The notes under the pieces are model-generated. The model was not told the DNA's origin. It was given only the letters and a program-made list of their open reading frames with translations, and searched no databases. This document shows, in pieces, positions 41,685 to 49,770 of a stretch of DNA of 64,000 nucleotides. The first letter of the stretch is position 1. Each line of letters begins with the position of its first letter. The stretch is taken from NCBI RefSeq assembly GCF_003432115.1, contig NZ_QWDC01000002.1:868001-932000 (forward strand). Reading direction: 5' to 3'. The DNA is from Mucilaginibacter conchicola. GTDB lineage: Bacteria; Bacteroidota; Bacteroidia; Sphingobacteriales; Sphingobacteriaceae. The position numbers and the translations under genes are program-made.

Positions 41685-43619
41685 TTATTTATAAGATCGT
41701 TGTGTTAACTTAACATTTTCAAATACCAGCTCTTCTTTGTGCAGCTCTTCTTCCTGGTTTTCACCTTTAAATTCCCAGGCTGCAACAAATGCGTAGTGCT
41801 CGTCATCGCGCAGGGCTTCACCTTCTTCAGTTTGCGATTCCAAACGGAAGTGGCCACCACATGATTCGCGGCGCATTAATGCGTCGGTAACCATCAGTTC
41901 GCCCAGTTCAATGAAGTCGGCAACACGGCCGGCACGCTCAAGCGAAAGGTTAAACTCTTCGTTCTCGCCTACTACTAAAGCATTTTTCCAGAAGTCAGCT
42001 TTCAGTTCTTTGATCATCGCTTTCGCTTTGGTCAGGCCTTCTTCGGTACGCGCCATACCACAGTACTCCCACATAATGTGGCCAAGTTCGCGGTGGTATT
42101 CAACAACTGTTTTGGTGCCTTTAAGCGCCAGCAATTTGTTCACGTTATCAATTACATCCTGTTTGGTTTGCGCAAAAGCAGGGTGGTTGGTATCAACCGG
42201 TTTAGGGCCTATGGTAGCCAGGTAATCACCTAAAGTGTAAGGGATAACAAAGTAACCATCAGATAAACCCTGCATCAAAGCAGAAGCACCCAGGCGGTTA
42301 GCACCGTGGTCGCTGAAGTTACACTCGCCCAGGGCGTATAAACCTTTTACGTTAGTGCTCAGGTTATAATCAACCCAAAGGCCACCCATTGTATAGTGAA
42401 CTGCTGGGTAAATACGCATTGGTTGTTTGTATGGGTTCTCATCAGTTATCTGATAGTACATATCAAACAAGTTACCATATTTAGCACGTACGGTATCTTC
42501 GCCCATGCGGCTTATCGCGTCGGCAAAGTCAAGGTAAACGGCTAAGCCAGATGTACCAACACCGCGGCCTTCGTCAGACATTTCCTTAGCGTTACGTGAA
42601 GCCACGTCGCGCGGAACCAAGTTACCGAATGATGGGTATTTACGCTCAAGAAAATAATCGCGGTCTTCTTCTTTCACCTGTGCAGCTGTGATCTCCTTCT
42701 TGCGAAGTTTCTCTGCTGTTTCAACAGTTTTTGGTGCCCAAACACGACCATCGTTACGTAACGACTCAGACATCAGCGTAAGCTTGCTCTGGTGGTCGCC
42801 GGTAACCGGGATACAAGTTGGGTGAATTTGTGTATAACAAGGGTTAGCAAAGTAAGCACCACGTTTGTGGGCTCTCCATGCTGCCGTTACGTTTGACCCG
42901 ATAGCGTTTGTTGAAAGGTAGAACACGTTACCGTAACCACCAGTACATAATAATACTGCATGACCGGCATGTGTATCAATATCACCTGTAATTAGGTTAC
43001 GGGTAACAATACCTTTTGCATGGCCATCAACCATTACCACGTCAAGCATTTCATGACGGGTATAAACTTTTACTTTACCCAGGTTGATCTGGCGGTTAAG
43101 TGCCGAGTAAGCACCCAGCAATAATTGCTGACCAGTTTGACCACGAGCATAGAACGTACGCGATACCTGCGAACCACCGAATGAGCGGTTATCTAATAAG
43201 CCGCCGTATTCGCGAGCAAATGGTACGCCTTGCGCAACACACTGGTCAATAATATTTACAGATACCTCTGCCAAACGGTGTACGTTAGCTTCGCGGGCGC
43301 GGTAATCGCCACCTTTAATGGTATCGTAGAATAAACGGTAAACGCTGTCACCATCGTTCTGATAATTTTTAGCGGCGTTGATACCACCCTGTGCAGCAAT
43401 TGAGTGTGCACGGCGTGGGCTATCCTGGAAACAGAAAGCCGTAACGTTGTAACCCAGCTCGGCCAATGATGCCGCAGCTGATGCGCCGGCCAAACCGGTA
43501 CCCACCACAATAACGTTGTATTTACGCTTGTTGGCAGGGTTAACCAGCTTTAAGTTAAATTTATGCTTGCTCCATTTTTCGGCTAATGGCCCCTGCGGAA
43601 TGTTAGCATTTAAACTCAT
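41685..43619 (-). CDS. sdhA: Succinate dehydrogenase/fumarate reductase flavoprotein subunit
   Basis: 644 aa. Rossmann motif [12 protein letters not shown] (39-50), the covalent-FAD His in [14 protein letters not shown] (His72), substrate and proton-relay stretches HPTCIPVTG near residue 270, and [13 protein letters not shown] near 420. It oxidises succinate to fumarate in the citric acid cycle. It is the second gene of sdhCAB, 134 nt after sdhC. Both spacers of the operon hold heptamer arrays. Family assignment is certain. Confidence 0.97.
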   Translation of the reverse strand: MSLNANIPQGPLAEKWSKHKFNLKLVNPANKRKYNVIVVGTGLAGASAAASLAELGYNVTAFCFQDSPRRAHSIAAQGGINAAKNYQNDGDSVYRLFYDTIKGGDYRAREANVHRLAEVSVNIIDQCVAQGVPFAREYGGLLDNRSFGGSQVSRTFYARGQTGQQLLLGAYSALNRQINLGKVKVYTRHEMLDVVMVDGHAKGIVTRNLITGDIDTHAGHAVLLCTGGYGNVFYLSTNAIGSNVTAAWRAHKRGAYFANPCYTQIHPTCIPVTGDHQSKLTLMSESLRNDGRVWAPKTVETAEKLRKKEITAAQVKEEDRDYFLERKYPSFGNLVPRDVASRNAKEMSDEGRGVGTSGLAVYLDFADAISRMGEDTVRAKYGNLFDMYYQITDENPYKQPMRIYPAVHYTMGGLWVDYNLSTNVKGLYALGECNFSDHGANRLGASALMQGLSDGYFVIPYTLGDYLATIGPKPVDTNHPAFAQTKQDVIDNVNKLLALKGTKTVVEYHRELGHIMWEYCGMARTEEGLTKAKAMIKELKADFWKNALVVGENEEFNLSLERAGRVADFIELGELMVTDALMRRESCGGHFRLESQTEEGEALRDDEHYAFVAAWEFKGENQEEELHKEELVFENVKLTQRSYK

Positions 43620-43634
43620 TTCTTTTTATTTAGA

Positions 43635-43753
43635 GAGGATAGGATCAAGAGACAATAATCAGGAGTTAAGATTGATCGATGTTCTCTGTTTACTATCCTT
43701 TTTGTTTCTATTCAGTTTACTAATTCTTGGTTCCTGATTCTTATATCCTGAAT
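43635..43753. repeat. Degenerate inverted heptamer-repeat array between sdhC and sdhA
   Basis: The stretch directly after the sdhC stop shows 7-bp periodicity. The minus-strand first run (43753-43720) has AATCAGG/AACCAAG-type units, the middle is degenerate, and the last run (43671-43635) has related units in opposite orientation. Pairing of the two ends is imperfect. The unit differs from that at 41601-41677 but the build is alike. Confidence 0.6.
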
Positions 43754-44539
43754 CTATTTGCTCAGACTTTGGAAATAATAAACAATTGGCATAGCGGCAA
43801 AAAGCAACGGTATAATAACCGCGAAAAGCCATGTACCGATAAATGACACAATGCCATCGTATTTTTTGTGAACCCAGCCAAGCGTTTTAAACGCGCTTTG
43901 GAAACCGTGCAGCAGGTGGAATGATACTGCGCCCATTGCTATCACATAAAACACAACATACCAAAGGTGGCTAAAGCTCCACTGGATGCGTGTGTGCAGG
44001 TCTTTTACACGAACAATCTCTACGTTATTTTCGGTAGATATTGATCTCTCGAAACCGGCAACCTCGGGTTTGTAGTCGGCAACAGTAGTTTCGTTAGTTG
44101 CCAGGTTGGTACGGTATTCTTTAAAACCGATAGTTTCCTGGTACTTGTAGTTAAACCAGAAATCGCCCATGTGGATAACGATGAACAACAACAGGATAGA
44201 ACCCAGGATGCCCATGTTTCTTGACGACCAAGAAGTTGGCGACTTTGATTGCACCGCATAACCTACCGGCCTTGCCTTGCGGTTTTTAATGGTTAACACC
44301 AATGCATAAACGGCGTGAATAATAATGCATAGGTAAAGGATCCATGCAACAACTTCAATTGGCGGAAAATGCGTTAAGAAGTTAGCATAGCTGTTAAATG
44401 CAAAACCATCATCGTGTTTAAACAGTAATAAGTTACCGCCAACGTGTACGATGAGGAAGGTACATAGAAACAAGCCTGTTAAAGCCATGATAAGCTTTTT
44501 TCCCAGCGAGGAGTTAAAGGTTTGTTTAAATTCGCTCAT
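43754..44539 (-). CDS. sdhC: Succinate dehydrogenase cytochrome b subunit
   Basis: 261 aa with five membrane segments (about 18-38, 62-84, 105-128, 175-200, 225-248) and conserved His in LIVHVGGN, IIIHAVYAL, VIHMGDFWF and SFHLLHGFQSAF for haem b binding. This is the single-subunit, five-helix anchor of B-type succinate:quinone reductase, which reduces menaquinone. First gene of the operon with a -7 box 24 nt upstream. Confidence 0.94.
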   Translation of the reverse strand: MSEFKQTFNSSLGKKLIMALTGLFLCTFLIVHVGGNLLLFKHDDGFAFNSYANFLTHFPPIEVVAWILYLCIIIHAVYALVLTIKNRKARPVGYAVQSKSPTSWSSRNMGILGSILLLFIVIHMGDFWFNYKYQETIGFKEYRTNLATNETTVADYKPEVAGFERSISTENNVEIVRVKDLHTRIQWSFSHLWYVVFYVIAMGAVSFHLLHGFQSAFKTLGWVHKKYDGIVSFIGTWLFAVIIPLLFAAMPIVYYFQSLSK

Positions 44540-44562
44540 TATAGATCAGATTTATTTTCCCG

Positions 44563-44570
44563 CAAAAGTA
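44563..44570 (-). promoter_or_regulatory. Candidate -7 box of the sdhCAB operon
   Basis: Minus strand TACTTTTG matches TAnnTTTG, 23 nt before the sdhC ATG at 44539. No TTG at 19-21 bp, so partial support. Confidence 0.45.
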
Positions 44571-44722
44571 TTTATTAAAAGCCAAAAGATATAAATGGTT
44601 TCGGCTTAAAACAGGTATAATAGCTATTTAGAAACAATCTAAATTTCGTCATCAAAAAGTAAGCTTTAAAGGCTTATCCACAGATTGGTTCACATTGTTG
44701 ATTTCGGAGCTTTCATAAAACG

Positions 44723-44787
44723 GTTGAGAAGCGATACCTAACGCTTGTTCTATCAACAGCAGCAGACGTGATGTATCGCTTCTCAAC
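44723..44787 (+). other. Perfect 15-bp inverted repeat upstream of the M20 hydrolase gene
   Basis: GTTGAGAAGCGATAC (44723-44737) pairs perfectly with 44773-44787 around a 35-nt loop. It lies in the largest intergenic gap (44540-44830) 43 nt before the ATG at 44831. There is no T-run, so it is not a standard terminator; it may be a leader hairpin or a mini-repeat. The rest of the gap shows nothing else I can support. Confidence 0.65.
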
Positions 44788-44830
44788 AGCTACGGATTTT
44801 ATTATATTAGCTATACCAACACCCCTCATC

Positions 44831-46135
44831 ATGAAAAAACTGTTGCTGTTATCCCTTACTGCAATTGGTTTGCCTGCTTTCGCGCAGGTCAACCTAAAAT
44901 CACAAGCGGCCAAAAAAGCCGATGCTTTGGAGCAAAAAGTGATAGCCTGGCGGCGCGATTTTCATGAACACCCCGAGCTGGGCAACCGCGAGGTGCGCAC
45001 ATCGGGCATTATTGCCAAACATCTTCAATCATTAGGCATAGAGGTACAAACCGGCGTGGCCACAACGGGCGTAGTTGGTCTGTTAAAAGGCGGCCATCCC
45101 GGCCCCGTGGTGGCACTGCGTGCAGATATGGATGGCCTGCCGGTAACCGAACGCGTTAACCTGCCCTTTGCATCAAAAGTAAAAACACAATATAACGGGC
45201 AAGATGTGGGCACCATGCACGCCTGCGGCCACGATTCGCACATGGCTATCCTAATGGGTGTGGCAGAAATACTTTCCGGCATGAAGAAAGACCTTCATGG
45301 CACTGTGAAATTTATTTTCCAACCTGCAGAAGAAGGGGCGCCTGCAGGAGAAAAAGGCGGCGCTGAGCAAATGGTTAAAGAGGGCGTGCTGCAAAACCCA
45401 AAGGTTGATGCCATATTCGGTCTGCATATATCATCAGCAGTTGAGGTGGGCAAGCTTACTTACCGCCCGGGCGGTACCATGGCAGGCGTGAATGATCTGA
45501 AGATAGTAGTAAAGGGGAAATCGGCCCATGGCGCTTACCCATGGCAGAGTGTAGACCCGGTTGTAGTTTCGGCGCAGATCATCAGTTCGCTACAAACCAT
45601 TGTAAGCCGCAATGTGAACATAACAGAGAACCCTGCCGTAGTTACCATAGGTGCTATAAAAGGCGGTACACGCTTTAACATCATCCCCGAGAGTGTGGAG
45701 ATGCTGGGCACGCTTCGTTTTTTTACCCCTGCGGATGAGAAACTGGTAACAGAGAACGTTAAACGTATTGCCATCAAAACCGCCGAAGCCTTTGGCGCAA
45801 CCGCTGAAGTTTGGGCACCCTACACCAACCACTATCCCGTAACATTCAATAATGTGGTGCTTACCCAAAAAATGCTGCCTACCCTGCAGGAGACGGCAGG
45901 TAAAAGCAACGTTTTGCTGGTACCACCGGTAACCGGCGCCGAAGATTTCAGTTTTTACCAGGAAAAAGTGCCCGGCCTGTTCTTCTTTTTAGGCGGCATG
46001 CCCAAAGGCGGCATTGGCTTAACTGCACCATCGCACCATACCCCCGATTTTTATATCGACGAAAGCGGCTTTACCCTCGGCGTAAAAACTTTGTGTAATT
46101 TAACACTCGATTATATGGCCACAAACGGCAAATAA
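44831..46135 (+). CDS. Exported M20D amidohydrolase (IAA/hippurate hydrolase-like)
   Basis: 434 aa from ATG 44831, which opens a clear signal peptide (MKKLLLLSLTAIGLPAFA-Q); the frame continues upstream but without export features. M20D metal motifs: MHACGHDSHMAILMG near residue 127, FQPAEEGAPAGEKGG near 164, GLHISS, and the late PPVTGAEDFSFYQ. The dimerisation domain is about 205-320. Family members hydrolyse N-acyl or conjugated amino acids. The export signal suggests periplasmic use of peptides or conjugates. Next gene starts 2 nt later. Confidence 0.92.
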   Translation: MKKLLLLSLTAIGLPAFAQVNLKSQAAKKADALEQKVIAWRRDFHEHPELGNREVRTSGIIAKHLQSLGIEVQTGVATTGVVGLLKGGHPGPVVALRADMDGLPVTERVNLPFASKVKTQYNGQDVGTMHACGHDSHMAILMGVAEILSGMKKDLHGTVKFIFQPAEEGAPAGEKGGAEQMVKEGVLQNPKVDAIFGLHISSAVEVGKLTYRPGGTMAGVNDLKIVVKGKSAHGAYPWQSVDPVVVSAQIISSLQTIVSRNVNITENPAVVTIGAIKGGTRFNIIPESVEMLGTLRFFTPADEKLVTENVKRIAIKTAEAFGATAEVWAPYTNHYPVTFNNVVLTQKMLPTLQETAGKSNVLLVPPVTGAEDFSFYQEKVPGLFFFLGGMPKGGIGLTAPSHHTPDFYIDESGFTLGVKTLCNLTLDYMATNGK

Positions 46136-46137
46136 CC

Positions 46138-46794
46138 ATGGCAGAAACCTTTATCACTTACCGCAAATTTAATGACCCGGCACTTGCCGGTCAACTCGCA
46201 GAAACCCTTAGTCAGCACAAAATTGATTATCTGGTTGAGCAAGATAAGCTTTCCTTTAATCCAACTTTTTATAACGATGCCGCTGAAACCGAATATCTTG
46301 TTAAGCTAAAGCCTGCTGATTTTGAACGCGTAAATACGCTTTTGAATGATATTGAAGCCGACCAGCTTAATGACGTTGACCCAGACCATTATCTCTTTAA
46401 ATTCAGCAACGAGGAACTCACAGACCTTATTGCCAAACGCGATGAGTGGAGCAGTTACGATTATTTGTTGGCTAAAAAGATCCTAAAAGACAGAGGTGTA
46501 GAACTTGATGAAGAGCGCCTGTCGCAAATGGAAGAGCAACGTATAAACGAATTGAAGACAACCGAAAAGCCGCAGACATTCTGGATTGTGATCGGGTATT
46601 TTTTTGCGTTACTCGGTGGCATCATTGGCATATTTATAGGCTGGCATTTATCTACCTATAAAAGAACATTACCAAATGGAGAACGCGTGTTTGTGTACCG
46701 GGAAGCCGACAGAAAACAGGGCCTTATTATCTTTTACCTCGGCATTACGTTAATTATTCTGTCCTTAATTTTAAGAATGATAACGGCGAGATAA
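46138..46794 (+). CDS. Membrane protein with N-terminal DUF2007-like region
   Basis: 218 aa. The N-terminal 80 residues (FITYRKFNDPALAGQLAETLSQHKIDYLVEQD...YLVKLKPADFERVNTLLNDI) resemble the DUF2007 putative signal-transducing fold. A charged helix and two membrane segments follow (about 142-165 and 192-213). It starts 2 nt after the M20 gene stop, so the pair is co-transcribed. Function unknown. Confidence 0.75.
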   Translation: MAETFITYRKFNDPALAGQLAETLSQHKIDYLVEQDKLSFNPTFYNDAAETEYLVKLKPADFERVNTLLNDIEADQLNDVDPDHYLFKFSNEELTDLIAKRDEWSSYDYLLAKKILKDRGVELDEERLSQMEEQRINELKTTEKPQTFWIVIGYFFALLGGIIGIFIGWHLSTYKRTLPNGERVFVYREADRKQGLIIFYLGITLIILSLILRMITAR

Positions 46795-46807
46795 TACTTT
46801 AGCCGTG

Positions 46808-47437
46808 TTATACCGCTTGTTTCTTATAATCAGCAATACTTAATGTATGGTTACAGAAACTATACTCATGCTCCTGGTTTGAGCAGATGATGGTTAACCT
46901 GCCCGCGCTGTATTGTTCTATCAGGCTCAGATACCAGTCTATCCCCTGGTTATCGAGGTTTGATGTTGGTTCATCAAGCATTAGCATGGGGGTGTCAGCG
47001 CAAAAAGCCAGGGCCAATTTTAAACGCTGTTTCATCCCCGATGAAAAGTAACGGATCAATTTGTTGTTGCTGCCCTGCAGGTTCAGGATACTGGCAACCG
47101 CCTGTTTATCCATGCCCGGGCGGTATTTTTTGAATTTGAAGTGAAAGTCTATCATCTCCGTAAGGGAGAAATCCTCTATCACTTCCAGGTAAGGCGCGGC
47201 AAGGCTCAGGTAATTGAAAACATTCTCCGGCTCAATATCCGCACCGGTGTTACTGTATTTGATTGTTCCTGCCGACGGATTGAGGCTGCCGTTAAGCACC
47301 TGCAGCAATGTAGATTTACCCGAACCGTTCGATCCCAAAATGGCATAGCTGTTCTGCTCCTCAAAGGTATAATCAATACCCCTAAAAATCCATTCGCGGT
47401 TAAACCGCCGGCCTATGTTTTGGAGAGTAATTTTCAA
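46808..47437 (-). CDS. ABC transporter ATP-binding protein, TTG start
   Basis: 209 aa. Walker A GSNGSGKSTL near residue 34, signature YFSSGMKQRLKLALAF near 130, Walker B MLMLDEPTSNLD near 151. It is a compact CcmA-like ATPase; no permease is adjacent, so its partner is unknown. It is last in the lpx operon in this window. The only start that keeps the first strand (KITLQNIGRRFNREWIF) is TTG at 47437, and that TTG lies at the end of a heptamer array, overlapping the stop of a 10-codon array-encoded mini-ORF. Confidence 0.9.
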   Translation of the reverse strand: MKITLQNIGRRFNREWIFRGIDYTFEEQNSYAILGSNGSGKSTLLQVLNGSLNPSAGTIKYSNTGADIEPENVFNYLSLAAPYLEVIEDFSLTEMIDFHFKFKKYRPGMDKQAVASILNLQGSNNKLIRYFSSGMKQRLKLALAFCADTPMLMLDEPTSNLDNQGIDWYLSLIEQYSAGRLTIICSNQEHEYSFCNHTLSIADYKKQAV

Positions 47438-47515
47438 TAGTTGATAGTTAATAGTTCATAGTTCATGGTGCGGAGCCGGAGTTTAACTATTTGCTATGAA
47501 CCATGAACTATCAAC
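47436..47515. repeat. Inverted heptamer-repeat array between lpxA and the ABC gene
   Basis: The left run (about 47436-47468) has units ATAGTTN; a GC-rich loop spans about 47469-47480; the right run (about 47481-47515) has units in opposite orientation (type TGAACTA). The arms are close reverse complements, giving a strong hairpin. On the minus strand it carries short ORFs, the last (10 codons from ATG, ending TGA at 47436-47434) overlapping the TTG start of the ABC gene. Confidence 0.85.
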
Positions 47516-47520
47516 TCTTA

Positions 47521-48306
47521 TTACACCGCCCCAAAACCTTTCATGATACCGCGTTGCGAGTTCTGCACAAAGTTGATGATCTCGTCGCGCTCAACGGTTG
47601 GGTTAAACTGGGCCTCGATGATATCAAGGGCCTTGGTGATGTTGTATTTTTTAAGGAATATGATACGGTAAATTTCCTGAATCTCGTTGATGGTTTCGGC
47701 ACTGAAACCACGGCGGCGCAAACCAACCGAGTTGATACCGATGTAAGACAAAGGCTCGCGGCCTGCCTTAGTGAACGGCGGCACATCTTTACGTACCAGT
47801 GAACCACCAGAGATCATGGCATGTGCACCTATCTCAACAAACTGGTGCACGGCTGATGTGCCCCCAATGAAAGCATAATCGTACACATTGATGTGGCCGG
47901 CCAGCTGCACAGCGTTGGCAATAATCACATTGTTACCTATCACACAATCGTGTGCTACGTGGGTGTAGGCCATCAGCAAGCAATTCTCACCAATGGTAGT
48001 AGTATTTTTATCGAGCGCGGTACCGCGGTTAAGAGTTACGCATTCGCGGATAACAGTATTATCACCAATGGTAACGGTACTGGCCTCGCCTTTATACTTA
48101 AGATCCTGTGGTGGTGCAGATACAACAGCACCCGGAAAAATGCGACAGTTTTTACCAATGCGCGCACCATCCATAATTACCGAGTTTGATCCTATCCATG
48201 AACCTTCGCCTATCTCAACATCCTTGTGGATGGTTACAAACGGCTCGATCACCACATTATCGGCAATTTTTGCCTGTGGGTGTATGTATGCTAAAGGTTG
48301 TATCAT
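47521..48306 (-). CDS. lpxA: UDP-N-acetylglucosamine acyltransferase
   Basis: 261 aa. A left-handed beta helix built of hexapeptide repeats (IHPQAKIADNVVIEPFVTIHKDVEIG...) with the catalytic His in LLMAYTHVAHDCVIGNN and a C-terminal helical domain. It performs the first acyl transfer from acyl-ACP to UDP-GlcNAc in lipid A synthesis in the cytoplasm. It is 3 nt after lpxC/fabZ. The family assignment and length match well. Confidence 0.95.
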   Translation of the reverse strand: MIQPLAYIHPQAKIADNVVIEPFVTIHKDVEIGEGSWIGSNSVIMDGARIGKNCRIFPGAVVSAPPQDLKYKGEASTVTIGDNTVIRECVTLNRGTALDKNTTTIGENCLLMAYTHVAHDCVIGNNVIIANAVQLAGHINVYDYAFIGGTSAVHQFVEIGAHAMISGGSLVRKDVPPFTKAGREPLSYIGINSVGLRRRGFSAETINEIQEIYRIIFLKKYNITKALDIIEAQFNPTVERDEIINFVQNSQRGIMKGFGAV

Positions 48307-48309
48307 GCT

Positions 48310-49707
48310 TTATTTGTATTTAACTATTTGTGCCATCAGCTCGGCTTCAACCACAATTTTCTCACCCACCATACCAATACCTTTCATCTGCGCAATACCA
48401 CGGCGGATAGGCGCAACCAGGTCACAACGGAATATTAACGTATCGCCCGGTAAAACCTTATCCTTAAACCTTGCATTTTCTATTTTAAGGAACAATGTAA
48501 GGTAGTTTTCGGGATCAGGAACGGTGTTTAATACCAAAATACCGCCTGTTTGTGCCATAGCCTCAATCTGCAATACGCCCGGCATTACCGGTGCACCAGG
48601 GAAGTGGCCCACAAAGAAAGGTTCGTTCATGGTAACGGCTTTTAAGCCTACCACATGGGTTTTAGTAAGTTCTAAAATCTTATCGATAAGCAGCAACGGC
48701 GGGCGGTGCGGCAATATCTCCATGATCTGTACGGTATCGTAAACCGGTTTCATGTTTGGATCGTAAACCTTAACATGTTTGCGGCTACGCTCTTTCTTAA
48801 TAAGCGCTTTAATTTTTTTAGCAAAAGCTACGTTAGCTGCATGGCCCGGGCGGGCAGCCATAATATGGCCTTTCAACGGAACGCCAACCAGTGCAAGGTC
48901 GCCTATCATATCCAGCAATTTGTGGCGTGCAGGCTCGTTCTGGTGGCGCAGCTCAATATTGTTCAGAATACCCTGAGGGGCAACGTTGATATCCTTACGG
49001 TTAAACAGTTTAGCCAGGTGATCTAACTCTTCCTGGTCAACATCTTTATCAACAACAACAATAGCGTTGTTCAGGTCACCGCCTTTTATCAGATCATGCT
49101 TTACCAGCATTTCCAACTCATGCAGGAAACAGAATGTACGGCTTGATGCGATCTCTTTTTTAAACTCTTTTAAGCTGGAGATAGTAGCATGCTGGCTACC
49201 CAATACCTGCGAGTTGTAATCAACCATACAGGTAAAGCGGTAATCATCATCCAAAGGCATGGCTACCATATCCACCTTACGGTCGGTTTCAGAATAGTGA
49301 ATGTTGTATGGGATGTGGTAGTATTCGCGGTCAGCTTCCTGTTCAACAAAACCTGTTTCTTCAATAGCGTTAATAAACTGGATAGAACTACCATCCATGA
49401 TAGGCGTTTCCTGTGCATCCATATCAATCAGCACGTTGTCTATCTCTAAACCAACCAAAGCTGCCAATACGTGTTCAACAGTGCTAACGCTTGCGCCATT
49501 TTGGGTAAGCGTAGTACCACGCGAGGTATCAGTCACGTTATCGCAATCAGCATCAATTATGGGCTGACCCGGTAAATCTACACGACGGAATTTATACCCG
49601 TGCTTCTCCGGCGCAGGATTAAAGGTCATGGTAACGTTTTGGCCTGTGTGTAAACCAACACCAGATATAGATACCGGTGCTTTGATAGTTCTTTGTTTTA
49701 CGTTCAT
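48310..49707 (-). CDS. lpxC/fabZ: Bifunctional UDP-3-O-acyl-GlcNAc deacetylase / 3-hydroxyacyl-ACP dehydratase
   Basis: 465 aa fusion typical of Bacteroidota. LpxC part (1-305): zinc-site region STVEHVLAAL with His79 and ELRHQNEPARHKLLDMIGDLAL near 255 (HxxxD). FabZ part (about 318-465): HRPPLLLID, VGHFPGAPVMPGVLQIEAMAQTGG with catalytic His and Glu. LpxC makes the committed step of lipid A synthesis, and FabZ competes for the same hydroxyacyl pool, so fusing them fixes their ratio. An octamer run with four mini-ORFs lies just before the start. Confidence 0.96.
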   Translation of the reverse strand: MNVKQRTIKAPVSISGVGLHTGQNVTMTFNPAPEKHGYKFRRVDLPGQPIIDADCDNVTDTSRGTTLTQNGASVSTVEHVLAALVGLEIDNVLIDMDAQETPIMDGSSIQFINAIEETGFVEQEADREYYHIPYNIHYSETDRKVDMVAMPLDDDYRFTCMVDYNSQVLGSQHATISSLKEFKKEIASSRTFCFLHELEMLVKHDLIKGGDLNNAIVVVDKDVDQEELDHLAKLFNRKDINVAPQGILNNIELRHQNEPARHKLLDMIGDLALVGVPLKGHIMAARPGHAANVAFAKKIKALIKKERSRKHVKVYDPNMKPVYDTVQIMEILPHRPPLLLIDKILELTKTHVVGLKAVTMNEPFFVGHFPGAPVMPGVLQIEAMAQTGGILVLNTVPDPENYLTLFLKIENARFKDKVLPGDTLIFRCDLVAPIRRGIAQMKGIGMVGEKIVVEAELMAQIVKYK

Positions 49708-49718
49708 TTTATATTGCT

Positions 49719-49750
49719 CATTCGTTCATTGGTTCATTAGTTCATTGGTT
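49719..49750. repeat. Octamer tandem repeat (4 units) between lpxD and lpxC
   Basis: Four perfect-length 8-bp units CATTNGTT in a row (CATTGGTT twice, one C and one A variant). On the minus strand each unit contributes an ATG, giving a chain of mini-ORFs of two to five codons. Each stop overlaps the next ATG, and the last overlaps the lpxC ATG at 49707. Confidence 0.88.
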
Positions 49751-49770
49751 GGGATACCGCAGAGCCTGAA

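Noticed and set aside
41314..41694. Plus-strand open frame over sdhB and its upstream array
   Set aside because: It lies opposite a certain sdhB gene and ends in the repeat array; its sequence has no domain character.
44674..44682. TTATCCACA, a perfect DnaA box
   Set aside because: A single 9-mer is expected about once in two such windows by chance, and no cluster, AT-rich unwinding region or dnaA/dnaN gene is nearby, so no replication origin is called.
11614..49750. Heptamer arrays as CRISPR arrays
   Set aside because: Units are 7-8 bp with no unique spacers, and no cas gene is present.
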